In this document: positions 1-9,185 of the stretch, in pieces
Layout: each line of letters starts with the position of its first letter
How positions within the stretch are numbered: position 1 is the first letter of the stretch
Source of the DNA: Tritrichomonas musculus
Lineage: Eukaryota; Parabasalia; Tritrichomonadida; Tritrichomonadidae
Direction: 5' to 3'
Assembly: GCA_039105265.1 (NCBI GenBank)
Contig: JAPFFF010000013.1
Location: 3,348,001 to 3,412,000 of the forward strand
DNA: 64,000 nucleotides
The notes under the pieces: generated by a model
Database searches by the model: none
Told to the model about the DNA's origin: nothing
What the model saw: the letters and a program-made list of their open reading frames with translations, nothing else
Made by a program: the position numbers and the translations under genes

Positions 1-134
1 GTACTCAACTTTTTGAGAGAACTAATAGAAAAAATTAAGAAGAAAAAGAGGAATAATTTTAAAAAAATGTATCTATTTATGTTAAAATTTTATTACCGAT
101 CCTTCCTTTTGATGAAAGTCTCGAGTTCAACAAA

Positions 135-139
135 TCATT
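135..139 (+). promoter_or_regulatory. Initiator-like TCATT abutting the start codon
   Basis: TCATT sits immediately before the ATG at 140. It matches the trichomonad initiator TCA(Y)(W), whose A is the transcription start, so the leader would be only about 3 nt. This supports ATG 140 as the real start. Confidence 0.55.
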
Positions 140-1423
140 ATGTTTAATTTTGATGAATCGAAATTCATTCTTGACAAATTTAATAAAAGTGACATTAAAT
201 TTCATACAGCAGGAATTCAATATCTAACAACATTTGTAAATAGAAGTTACGAATATCGTCTTCCATGTATCCAAGGTCTTGTTTCTTTCAACAACACAGT
301 CAAACTCAGAAGTCCACTTAGTCCATTAATTAATGAATTCGAAGAAAAATTATTAAATACAACTGAACCAAACTCAGCACCTAAATTGTTAGATTCGCTT
401 CTTTTGAGTTGCAAAAAAATTATCAGTTTTAGAAAAAATAAAGATAACGGTGAAGAGATGTTTTATTGTGCAACATCAAGAATTGTTGTGATATCAAGTG
501 GAAAAGATGTAAATTCAGATGCAAAACTAGATTTTGTTGTTAAAGAACTTATAAAAGCTAGAATTGTTGTTGATGCCATTATTTTGAACAATAATGATAA
601 TGATTGTAAATTGCTTTGTTCAATTTGTCATGCTACAGGTGGAGTTGCATTAAAGCCAGAAAATCCAGAAGATGGTCTTTCGATTATTGAAAAGAATTCA
701 TTCTTAAATATTGATGAACGTAGAGGAAACAGGTCGCCACTTATTCCTGATGATAGATCTACAAAAATATATAAATTAAAGCCTGAACAAATCACAGAAG
801 GATTCATGAATAAAGTAATTGAAAATGCTACAATTGACAAAGAATTAGCAAACAAAGATTTACTACAATTTTCTGTTATTTCAAGACCTCTTTTAACATT
901 GGAATGTACTTGTGAAAAAAGTATAAAATATGGAATTTCTTCATCTCAGCAACGAAGAATTTCGAAAGAAATTCTTCGAGCAGCCGAATTAAATGATCCA
1001 GATATAAAAATATTTACGCTTCATACAAATACTGACAGATGGATGGTCTTCTTAAAAGCACCAGAACAAACACCATATTGTGCAAAATGGTGGCATTTAT
1101 ATGTTCATTTTTCAGAACTATATCCAAGTAAGCCACCAATCATCAAATTTATGTCAATTCCTTATCATATGAATGTTTCAACAGAAGGACACATTTGTCA
1201 CGATATTCTTTATAGAAGTTATATTCCATCAAAAAGTGTTGTTGATATCATTCAAGAAATTAAAGAAATTTTCCTTCTTCCATGTTTAATTTCACCCATT
1301 CGTTCAGATGCGTATTATTTGTATTTGAATGATCGTGACAAATATGATCAATTGGCCAAAGAATCAGCTGTTTCTTATGCTAAGGATGATTATCTTGAAT
1401 TCATTAATCAATCAAAAATTTAA
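140..1423 (+). CDS. VWA-like plus ubiquitin-conjugating (UBC/E2-like) domain protein, 3' end decayed
   Basis: The 427-residue product has two recognisable parts. Residues 1-190 resemble a von Willebrand A fold (strands around GLVSFNNTV at 46-54 and RIVVISSGKD at 114-123), but the metal-binding DxSxS is not clear at the N-terminus. Residues 268-405 are a UBC fold: YPSKPPIIKF, then GHICHDIL with a candidate catalytic Cys353. The usual HPN tripeptide reads His-Met-Asn (343-345), so activity is uncertain. A role in ubiquitin or ubiquitin-like transfer is inferred from the family. The frame ends in TAA at 1421-1423, but coding-like sequence continues downstream, so the gene has probably lost a C-terminal domain. 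A near-perfect initiator lies directly upstream, so it may still be expressed. Confidence 0.6.
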   Translation: MFNFDESKFILDKFNKSDIKFHTAGIQYLTTFVNRSYEYRLPCIQGLVSFNNTVKLRSPLSPLINEFEEKLLNTTEPNSAPKLLDSLLLSCKKIISFRKNKDNGEEMFYCATSRIVVISSGKDVNSDAKLDFVVKELIKARIVVDAIILNNNDNDCKLLCSICHATGGVALKPENPEDGLSIIEKNSFLNIDERRGNRSPLIPDDRSTKIYKLKPEQITEGFMNKVIENATIDKELANKDLLQFSVISRPLLTLECTCEKSIKYGISSSQQRRISKEILRAAELNDPDIKIFTLHTNTDRWMVFLKAPEQTPYCAKWWHLYVHFSELYPSKPPIIKFMSIPYHMNVSTEGHICHDILYRSYIPSKSVVDIIQEIKEIFLLPCLISPIRSDAYYLYLNDRDKYDQLAKESAVSYAKDDYLEFINQSKI

Positions 1424-1655
1424 AATGATATTGAAGATTTCCAATTTGTACCATCAAAACATACACCTCCTCACTTGATTTCACAGATAAGTGGAAAACC
1501 AATTCCTAAAAATAATTTGATTATGGCATCATCTTCTTTATAAAGAAGATCTTGTACAGCTTATTTCATCAAATAAAAATCCAATTTGTGTTGTGACTGG
1601 AAAATTTCTTACAGAAAGAATTGAAGATTTTGATGAAAATGATGACACTATATAA
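1424..1655 (+). pseudogene. Decayed C-terminal extension of the VWA-UBC gene
   Basis: Directly after the TAA of the upstream gene the same frame reads NDIEDFQFVPSKHTPPHLI and continues to a second TAA near 1540. Coding then resumes in another frame as KEDLVQLISSNKNPICVV down to a TAA at 1653-1655. The segment GKPIPKNN...NPICVVTGK is reminiscent of a U-box/RING-like fold, which is inference. One nonsense change and one frameshift would separate this from the upstream ORF, so the ancestral protein was probably VWA-UBC plus a third domain of about 75 residues. Confidence 0.5.
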
Positions 1656-2003
1656 TTTCAGTTTAATAAACTTTTACTTTGTTGATTATTTTAATTTTTC
1701 AAATAAACTATCCAAAAAGGGTTTAATTCAATTTGGTAAGTAGACTTTTAATAAGAATAAAATAGATGTACCAAGCATGGTTAATACAGAGTAAAACTAA
1801 ATATTAAATAAATAACTTTTATTAGTTAATATTATTTTCTAATTATTTTGAACAACTTTATTAGATTTTCTAAAAATATGTAAAAAATTTAAAATGTAAA
1901 GTATTCAAATTTTAACTGAAAAAAGTGTGAGGTAGATGTAAAAGTGAGGTGGTTTTGCACTATATATATATATATTTCAATTTTAATATATATAATTGTG
2001 AAT
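1656..2003. other. Intergenic, AT-rich, nothing recognised
   Basis: Convergent gap between the VWA-UBC remnant and the M16 gene. It holds a short AT dinucleotide run near 1962-1975. I see no ORF, RNA or element ends. Confidence 0.6.
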
Positions 2004-4904
2004 TTATATTTGAACAACTTCAAATCCATCAGGTGGATCTGAAACTTTTGTATTGGTTGCAATTGAAACATTGAATTCGCCTTCTGTCAGAAACTTAGCT
2101 GCAGCTCTCACATCTTCTGCTGTTGCAGTTAGATACACGTCTCTTCGCTCTTGTAAGTAATCACGAGTTGTTCCAACCATTGCGTTTGCGAGTCCTCTCA
2201 CTGCTGGCGCCTTCGGTGTGTCATTCTTGCTCAAGAAAGACACACCGGCTCTCTCGACACTCTCATCTGTGATGAACTCGTCAATCGTTTTGATTGCATC
2301 TAGAATCACATCGTAGTTCTTCACTGGAACTGTATCTCGCTGTGAGATGATTGTGAAGATTCCAGTGAATGGACTGTAGGATGCGTTGCAAGAGTAAGCG
2401 CCGTTTCTTCCTCGAACTTTTTCATAAAGGGCCTCGTTTTTCATGATTTTTGTGAGAATTGAGAGACATGATGAAATTTTGACTTGGTCGTGCTTAGGGC
2501 ACAACTTACGAAGTGAAACGGTACCGGTTGGAATTGGAGCGTTCAAGAACGTCTTTGAATTCTTGATTTTTTCAAAAATTTCATCAGAATAGTTGATCGG
2601 CGTGTACTCAATTTTTGGAACTTTTTGAATGCTCTTGATCACATCATCAAGCATTGAAATTGCTTTTTCTTTCATCTGCTCGCCGCACGATACATAACCG
2701 CTTATTTTACCGTTTGTCAGAATTGTATTGTACAAATTTTCGCACTTTTCAGCAATTTCATTGAATGACCTATTTTTTATGAATTCGCAAAACTTGTCAT
2801 AACCGATCAAACCGTTAACGGCTTCTATAAAAGCAGTATCTTCATTGATTGTTGCAGCTGCCCTGATCTCGTTGTAACCGACAATGTTGTTAACAACATT
2901 TTTTCCCAATGAAGTTCTCATTCTTTTGACCAGAATTTCCACTTTTTCAATGTTATTCCAGTGAATTTCAGTTGATATTATTTTCATCAACTGCTGCATC
3001 TTGTCAATGTCTTCATACAACGAATCACAGCTTATTTTCAGCACAACCTTCTTCCCGCTCAATGTGTCCGTTAGACAGACGTGGGAATGCAAATTTGAAA
3101 CCCATCTTTTGGCGTATTTTGACAGCTCGTACTCATTGAATGGACCAGCTCCGACTGAGTTACTGATTGTGTTCATTGCATGGATGAGCCACAAGTCTGG
3201 AACTTTGCATTCATCAATTGATACGACTATGTTTGCATACACAATTCCGTTAGTCGGGTTAATTAGAATGCTTATTTGGTCGTTGATTACTTCATCGATT
3301 TCTTTGAAATCTTTGACTCTTTCAATGTCAGATCGTCTGATTTGAGGAAGCAAGAAAAGAGGCTGCTTTTTGTTCTCTTCTTCTGATATTCGTCGCATGT
3401 TGTCAAGTATTTGTTGAACTTGGCCTTGCGACATTTCATCCTTCACTTTTTGAAGCCTCTTTTTCTCTTCCTCAATCAACTTCTCATTGTAGCCGACAAC
3501 CGGATTCAGTCGGGCGAACAGGCAATGCTTGTTGTCAACAAGAAACTGCTTTGCAAGCTTCTGGAGGTAATTTTCTTCTTTGACACGTTTGAAAGAAGAA
3601 TCGATTTTTTCATCGAAGTCAAGAATGTCTAACGGATTCGCTCCATGTGTCCATTGTTTAGCGCACGACTTAAAAAGAACCAAGCCCAAGTTTGATGGCA
3701 CTTTTTTGTTCTTTAACTTCAGCCAATGATAGTGACTTTCGAGTCTTTCCAAGTCATTATTTTCAGATGATTCATTTGAATAATTTTTTATTATTTCAAT
3801 TATCATGTTCTCAATTTCATCGGTTTTTTCTCTCAAAAAGCCGGTGGCGGTTATTTTTATTATGGGATAAAAAAGCTGTTTCAATTCAGCATGAATGCTC
3901 TTCACATGGCCAGGAATAACAAGTGATTGATAGAGTGGTGAGTTGTTTGTTTTACCAATGATTTCAACGAGAAATTTCAAATCAGAAACCAAATTAAAAT
4001 TCGTTAATTTTTCGTCAATTAAAAAGCAGATTGTTAAACGTGTCTGTTCTTCAATTGGCGTTTTCTCATCTGCAGGGGCATCAATTGTAACTGTCCGAGT
4101 CTCTTCCCAAGGCTTCATTTTATACAATTCTGGACGATATGGAGATTCAATGGCATTGAATTTTTCAATGACTTCTGAAACTTTCTGAAAAACTCGATCA
4201 ACAGGAAATGAATCATTGCCGTAAAAGTAAAAAAAGGAATTGACAGGGTGATAATATTTTGAATGATGATTAATAATATTTTCAAAAGTTGCATTAGGTA
4301 TGGCATCTGGGATGCCCCCACTGCTAAAACGATATGGGCTATCAGGGAAAAATGCTTCATTCAATTTATGGTTGAAAATGTTAGATTGCTTGTAATATTT
4401 TCCTACCATTTCGTTGTATATGACACCACCGTGAAGTAAAGGTTTATTTGGATCACCATTTTCAAAGTATAAGTGATGGCATTCACTAAGAAAGTTAACT
4501 TCTGTCAGCTGTGGATGAAAAACACAATCTAAATAGACTTCGAGATCATTGAAAAAATCGACTTGATTTGTTGAACCAAATGGAAAGGCCGTATATCCTG
4601 ATGACGTATATGCATTCATAAAAGTTGAATATGATCTTTTTTTGAGTTCTAAAAATATATTACGAACAGGAAATTTTTCAGAGCCTCGAAGTGAAAGATG
4701 CTCAAGCATATGGGACATTCCAGTATTATCTTCTTGCGGTGTTCGAAAATGAACACTGAAAAAGTTGTTCGTATCTTCGCTTCGAATATACAGAAAAGGG
4801 CAATTGAATTTTTCATTTTGATATAAATATCCTGTATATCCGCAGTCTTTATAATCACGAGTATCTTTAAGCACAAAGCCGTACAATTCATTTGGAACAG
4901 ACAT
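2004..4904 (-). CDS. M16C metallopeptidase, presequence-protease (PreP/Cym1/falcilysin) type
   Basis: The protein is 966 residues, the usual size for the one-chain M16C group. It carries the inverted zinc motif HxxEH as HMLEH (65-69) and the distal glutamate in GVIYNEM (Glu165). A C-terminal half contains the family's R/Y region (LYEKVRGRNGAYS). Such enzymes degrade short peptides, including cleaved organellar presequences; here the hydrogenosome or cytosol would be the site, but no clear targeting peptide is visible. The frame can be extended to a TTG at 4931, but the first ATG is at 4904 and an initiator TCATT lies further upstream, so I start at 4904 (MSVPNELYG). The stop is TAAA. It converges with the VWA-UBC gene. 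Confidence 0.9.
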   Translation of the reverse strand: MSVPNELYGFVLKDTRDYKDCGYTGYLYQNEKFNCPFLYIRSEDTNNFFSVHFRTPQEDNTGMSHMLEHLSLRGSEKFPVRNIFLELKKRSYSTFMNAYTSSGYTAFPFGSTNQVDFFNDLEVYLDCVFHPQLTEVNFLSECHHLYFENGDPNKPLLHGGVIYNEMVGKYYKQSNIFNHKLNEAFFPDSPYRFSSGGIPDAIPNATFENIINHHSKYYHPVNSFFYFYGNDSFPVDRVFQKVSEVIEKFNAIESPYRPELYKMKPWEETRTVTIDAPADEKTPIEEQTRLTICFLIDEKLTNFNLVSDLKFLVEIIGKTNNSPLYQSLVIPGHVKSIHAELKQLFYPIIKITATGFLREKTDEIENMIIEIIKNYSNESSENNDLERLESHYHWLKLKNKKVPSNLGLVLFKSCAKQWTHGANPLDILDFDEKIDSSFKRVKEENYLQKLAKQFLVDNKHCLFARLNPVVGYNEKLIEEEKKRLQKVKDEMSQGQVQQILDNMRRISEEENKKQPLFLLPQIRRSDIERVKDFKEIDEVINDQISILINPTNGIVYANIVVSIDECKVPDLWLIHAMNTISNSVGAGPFNEYELSKYAKRWVSNLHSHVCLTDTLSGKKVVLKISCDSLYEDIDKMQQLMKIISTEIHWNNIEKVEILVKRMRTSLGKNVVNNIVGYNEIRAAATINEDTAFIEAVNGLIGYDKFCEFIKNRSFNEIAEKCENLYNTILTNGKISGYVSCGEQMKEKAISMLDDVIKSIQKVPKIEYTPINYSDEIFEKIKNSKTFLNAPIPTGTVSLRKLCPKHDQVKISSCLSILTKIMKNEALYEKVRGRNGAYSCNASYSPFTGIFTIISQRDTVPVKNYDVILDAIKTIDEFITDESVERAGVSFLSKNDTPKAPAVRGLANAMVGTTRDYLQERRDVYLTATAEDVRAAAKFLTEGEFNVSIATNTKVSDPPDGFEVVQI

Positions 4905-4929
4905 TTTATTATTTGTTAAATTCTTTTTC

Positions 4930-4951
4930 AAAAAAAAAAAAAAAAAAATGA
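4930..4951 (-). promoter_or_regulatory. Initiator TCATT followed by a T19 leader tract (M16 gene)
   Basis: On the minus strand TCATT (4951-4947) runs straight into a 19-base T homopolymer, then about 25 nt to the ATG at 4904. The same arrangement recurs at the Sel1 gene near 29228-29256. Confidence 0.5.
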
Positions 4952-5288
4952 TAAAAAGGTAATAATAGAAAAATCAATATAATAAAATAATAATATATTG
5001 ATAAAATATTATATATGTTTTATTTTTATATACAGTTTTACTATTAATTTGTTAAAAAAATTGGATTTTAAGATTTCAAAGACTATTCAATTTTTTCAAT
5101 GAAAACCCGAAAAAAAATATAAAACTAATTTTTACGATTATTTTAATTAAAAATAAAATTTTAGAGATATAATTTAATTTATAAATAAATTAAGATTTAA
5201 ATAACATGATATATATCATTTAAAATTATTACTATTAGTTATATATCAAAGATATTATGATTTTAAATAAACGTCCCTAATATTTATT
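4952..5288. other. Divergent intergenic region
   Basis: AT-rich spacer between the divergent M16 and ARM/HEAT-like genes. I see no ORF or RNA. No TCATT close to the ATG at 5289 was found; the nearest candidate, near 5217, is about 70 nt away. Confidence 0.5.
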
Positions 5289-6803
5289 ATGTATGCTTAT
5301 AAAGAGGATGATAATTTAAATGATAGAATCAATGATTCGTTAAATATGCAAGGTACATATAATCATTACTTAGAAGATAAAGCGCATTTTGAAGAATTTA
5401 TGAAGTCTAGTAAGTATGATATCTTGCTAAATAAAATTTCATATTATTATTATCAATATAAAGATGATATATGCCCAGTATATGGAGAACAATTTTGTAG
5501 AAAATTAATGCAATTATTAATTTCATCAAGTAATAAAGCACTTTTTAAAGATGATTTACAAGAAGGAAAATCTGAATATATAATTAATCAAAAAAATGAA
5601 ACAATCAAAGAAAATATATTGAATTTGATCTCAAAGATTTTAAATCATAATAGCGAAATGATAGACTCTCTTTTAAGGCATGGCCTCAATGAATTTATAG
5701 ATAATTGTTTCCCTGACGTTTATAGTCTCAAATATTGTATTAAAATTTCGAAACATCGTAAAGAAAAACAAAAATCGTTTATAGCAAACAACACTCTTTT
5801 TTATAATCAAGATAAAATTACATGGAATCGAAGAGAAATTAAATTATATTCTAAATTTTTTAGTTCAATTGTCAAGAATGTATACCAAGGAATACCAGAG
5901 CCATATTTTGATTTTTGTCATTTTTTAATTGAAAACTATGATACTTTTCCAGATTTGAATGAGGATGGTCCTCATCATGAATATGACTCAAGTACACGAG
6001 TAGCAATTTTAACATCTTTGCTAACATTGATACAAGCTTCAGGTGATTATGTAAATGAAATGCTTAAGCGTGGTACTTTTGATTGCTTAAGAATCAAATT
6101 CAAATCCAAAAATGCTGAAGAAATCAAAGAATTAAGCCCAAAAGAAATTTGTAACATATATTCTTATTATTTATTTATAGAAGATGTTTCAAAGAGAGAA
6201 ATTTTACTAATATTTCAAATTTTAACGGTTTTGGCGAACGATGAAAATTACTCACAATATTTGATAACAAACGGTTTTTTTGATCTGATATTCAATTTTT
6301 ACGAAGAGAACAAACATTTTCATATAAAAAGTAAAAAAAAAGTTTTGTGTGCATATTTGGTCCTACTTGGTGATATGGTGTTTAAGAACCAAAATACTTT
6401 CTTTCATCCAAGATTCATGGATAAGATTATGGATCTTAAATTAAATTTTGAAGAATATCATTACAAAGCAAAAACCGCCATATTTCGCCTTCTTTACATT
6501 ATTTTTGATCGTGCTCCAATTCAAATTTTTAACATGTTTATCTCAAATGATTTCCACTTAATTTTCCTAGAATACATTGACTACACTGATATTTCTGACA
6601 GATTGCATGTCCTCAATGCTTGCCTGAAAATCTTTTCTAACTGTCCAAAACATTTGCTTCAAGGATTGTGCGAAAGTGCGCTTGCGAGTGCCGATTTCAT
6701 TGGCTTCCTGATGCAGGAGCAGCCTACTAATGATGACTCACAAAAAATTGCTGATTTAATTTTACAAAGAATTCATCAATTCGATGAACAAGATAATGAA
6801 TAA
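5289..6803 (+). CDS. Hypothetical ARM/HEAT-like helical protein
   Basis: A 504-residue protein rich in Leu, Ile, Phe, Asn and Lys with repeated amphipathic helices (for example 240-260, 300-330, 345-370 and 430-460). It resembles armadillo/HEAT solenoids common in trichomonads and SMEK-like scaffolds, but I recognise no diagnostic motif. No signal peptide or membrane segment is seen. The stop reads TAAA. A scaffold or adaptor role is only a guess. ATG 5289 is the first methionine of a long open frame. Confidence 0.65.
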   Translation: MYAYKEDDNLNDRINDSLNMQGTYNHYLEDKAHFEEFMKSSKYDILLNKISYYYYQYKDDICPVYGEQFCRKLMQLLISSSNKALFKDDLQEGKSEYIINQKNETIKENILNLISKILNHNSEMIDSLLRHGLNEFIDNCFPDVYSLKYCIKISKHRKEKQKSFIANNTLFYNQDKITWNRREIKLYSKFFSSIVKNVYQGIPEPYFDFCHFLIENYDTFPDLNEDGPHHEYDSSTRVAILTSLLTLIQASGDYVNEMLKRGTFDCLRIKFKSKNAEEIKELSPKEICNIYSYYLFIEDVSKREILLIFQILTVLANDENYSQYLITNGFFDLIFNFYEENKHFHIKSKKKVLCAYLVLLGDMVFKNQNTFFHPRFMDKIMDLKLNFEEYHYKAKTAIFRLLYIIFDRAPIQIFNMFISNDFHLIFLEYIDYTDISDRLHVLNACLKIFSNCPKHLLQGLCESALASADFIGFLMQEQPTNDDSQKIADLILQRIHQFDEQDNE

Positions 6804-7307
6804 ATTTTTATTTTTATTTTTATTTTTAAATAGTTCACAAATTTTATATTCACAAAGTTACTTTCATATGATTAATTGGATCACTGTCAGTATATTGCTG
6901 ATAATTATTTTTTCTATGTATTCTGCTCCTTTTATTTCTATTTTTAACAATTTTCACTGTCAAAAACACAAGATTGGAGACAATAGCAACACCACAAGAA
7001 ATCATCAAAGTTAGCATTAAAATTCTGAAAGATTTTACTTGTTATTTTTTTGATGATTCATCATTAAAATCATAATTAATGTCAATCCCCTTATTTTTCA
7101 TTGACAATGTCGATTCTTTAACAGTCCAAATAAAAATGAAAGAGATATTGATACCCTGTTTTACAATCAAGGTTCTCAATTTTCCGGGGATGATTTCTGA
7201 GTTATTGAAATTTTTTAAATAAAATCTTTCAAATATAAATTGTCACCAAAGAATTTTATGTTAAAAAAGGACTTATTATTGTTTTATAATCTTTATTTAT
7301 CTTATAT
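6804..7307 (+). other. Intergenic with residual hydrophobic coding-like sequence
   Basis: An open stretch from 6784 to 7014 overlaps the 3' end of the previous gene in another frame. It contains a hydrophobic run (ITVSILLIIIFSMYSAP). Further fragments such as VQIKMKEILIPCF are readable near 7120. No single frame holds, so I regard this as decayed sequence of unknown origin. Confidence 0.3.
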
Positions 7308-7492
7308 TATAGGGGTTAAAAAAAGTTCTGACCCCCCCTCTGTTTTTTGACACCTGCTTGCCCAAAATTTGGTTTTATTCTATATTTAGATAGTATAGAT
7401 GATAATGATCATTCTTAAATAAAAACTTCTAAAAATTAATTATTCATCATCTCAAAAAACAGCTTTTTTGAAAGATCATGCGTTTAAAATTT

Positions 7493-7497
7493 TCATT
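7493..7497 (+). promoter_or_regulatory. Initiator-like TCATT of the mariner transposase
   Basis: TCATT lies 18 nt before the transposase ATG at 7516 and inside the element. The transposon thus carries a host-style initiator of its own. Confidence 0.45.
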
Positions 7498-7515
7498 TTT
7501 TACGTTTAAAATAAA

Positions 7516-8547
7516 ATGGATAATCGCGAGCAAAGAATTGTTATCAAGTATTTCTTCCTGAAAGGATGGGGATACAAAAAAATTACAACAGAGTTAACAG
7601 ATACATTAGAAGATGACGCTCTTAGTATGTCAACAATCCAACGATGGGTCAACAGGTTCAAAAGTGGAGATTTATCATGCAATGATTTAGAACGCGAAGG
7701 AAGGCCAAATTTGGATATATCTGATACTATTTCAGCCATTTTGCAAGATGAACCTTATTCAACTGCAAAAAGTATTGCATCACGATTATGTTGCTCTGTT
7801 CCAACGGTTATTTTCAATTTAACCGATGTCCTTCATTTGAAAAGGTTTATCAGAAGATGGGTCCCTCATCAACTCACCCCGGAAAATAAGATCGAACGAG
7901 TTGAAAAATCAAGAGCACTTTTGAAAACATTGTACTCTTGTCAAGAAAATAATTTCATCTCACTAATAACCTTAGATGAATCATGGTTCTATTTTGATTA
8001 TGAAACAAATGCTATGTATGCACCATCAATTGAAAAAGTTCCACCAAGAGTTCTGAAAAAAATTGGTTCAAAAAAATGCATGATCACAATTGCTTTCAGT
8101 GGAGACCGTTTAATATGTATTGATGCACTTCCAAAAGGGATCAAATTCAATCAAGAATATTTCATTACCAATATTCTTGATGAAATTTGCCAATTCATTC
8201 ATCATGGAGATCATAATATCCGAATTAAACAGTTCATTCTGCATATGGATAACAGCAGAATTCACAACGGTTCGAAAACAAGTGAATTTTTGAGTGACCA
8301 TAGACTCAAAAGAGTTGATCACCCGGCTTATTCTCCAGATTTAAGCCCGTGTGATTTCTGGCTCTTTGGACGAATTAAGCAACTGCTTGAGGAAAAAAAG
8401 TTAGAGAGCCCAGAAGAACTCATCTCAGAAATACAGTCACTTTTTAATGAAGTGACTTTCGAAGAGCTCCAATCAGTCTTTCAAGAATGGATTGAAAGAT
8501 TAAACTGGGTAATAAGCAACAATGGAGAGTATTATATTAAACAATAA
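7516..8547 (+). CDS. Mariner transposase, D,D34D type
   Basis: The 343-residue transposase is full length for the mariner family. An N-terminal helix-turn-helix region (about 1-110) is followed by the mariner signature WVPHQLT (115-121) and the catalytic core: Asp154 in LDESW, Asp245 in HMDNS, and Asp280 in SPCDFWLFG. Exactly 34 residues separate the second and third Asp, which defines the mariner group rather than Tc1 (D34E). It performs cut-and-paste transposition into TA sites, acting at the terminal repeats that flank it. No stop or frameshift interrupts it, so it looks competent. The stop reads TAAA. Confidence 0.95.
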   Translation: MDNREQRIVIKYFFLKGWGYKKITTELTDTLEDDALSMSTIQRWVNRFKSGDLSCNDLEREGRPNLDISDTISAILQDEPYSTAKSIASRLCCSVPTVIFNLTDVLHLKRFIRRWVPHQLTPENKIERVEKSRALLKTLYSCQENNFISLITLDESWFYFDYETNAMYAPSIEKVPPRVLKKIGSKKCMITIAFSGDRLICIDALPKGIKFNQEYFITNILDEICQFIHHGDHNIRIKQFILHMDNSRIHNGSKTSEFLSDHRLKRVDHPAYSPDLSPCDFWLFGRIKQLLEEKKLESPEELISEIQSLFNEVTFEELQSVFQEWIERLNWVISNNGEYYIKQ

Positions 8548-8619
8548 AAATTAATTTTAATTATCTTAATTATTTGTCAAAAAACAAAGGGGGGGTCAGA
8601 ACTTTTTTTAACCCCTATA

Positions 8620-9185
8620 TAATCCAAAACATATGAAAACTCCAATAAAATATAAAAAATTAGACATGTGAAATAAAAAAACTACCATGGCCATACTTAT
8701 TTAGAGGAAAACATCTTTTCTGCTAAATAAACGTCCTCCATTTCTATCATATCTGACAAAGGAAATTCTAGGCATTTATGCCAAGCAAAAATACGCCAAA
8801 AAAATTTAATCTTTGCAGTATTATTTTTCAAGAGTAGTTTGAAATGTTATATAAAAAAATATCATGTTTTGAAAAAGAATCTCAAAATTTTTATTTAGCA
8901 AAAATAATTTAATTATTTGTTGCAAAAATTAAGTTTTGTTATTAGGTTTTTCTAACAATTTTGTATCAATGGCAGCTTCAAAAACTTTTTTTTTCCTTTA
9001 ATGTTTTCATATAATTGTCAAAAGTTAAATTCTTGTCGGTTTTAATTATTTGTTGCAAAAATTTTAATGAGGTTGTTCACTTTTTAAGCAGAGCTCAAAA
9101 AGTTGAGATCTTTGATCTTTAATTTTTTTATGGGTAAAGTTTTTGATTGATAAATAAATGTAAAAAGTAAGAAAAAAAATCACAT
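8620..9185. other. Intergenic with a 23-bp direct repeat
   Basis: A 23-bp word containing AATTATTTGTTGCAAAAATT occurs twice, near 8908-8930 and 9041-9063, about 133 bp apart. A palindromic CTCAAAAAGTTGAG lies near 9094-9107. No ORF or RNA gene was seen. Confidence 0.5.

Larger units (their letters stand above)
7308..8619 (+). mobile_element. Mariner (Tc1/mariner) transposon with TA duplication
   Basis: The element spans 7310-8617, about 1308 bp, flanked by TA at 7308-7309 and 8618-8619. Its terminal inverted repeats are 43 bp with one mismatch; they begin TAGGGGTTAAAAAAAGTTC and include a run of seven C (left) or G (right). One uninterrupted transposase ORF fills most of the interior. Structure and intact ORF suggest recent insertion. 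Mariners (Tvmar) are known from Trichomonas vaginalis; this copy probably belongs to a related lineage, which is inference. Confidence 0.93.

Noticed and set aside
4905-4931. N-terminal extension of the M16 gene to 4931
   Set aside because: It begins with TTG; ATG 4904 is the first methionine.
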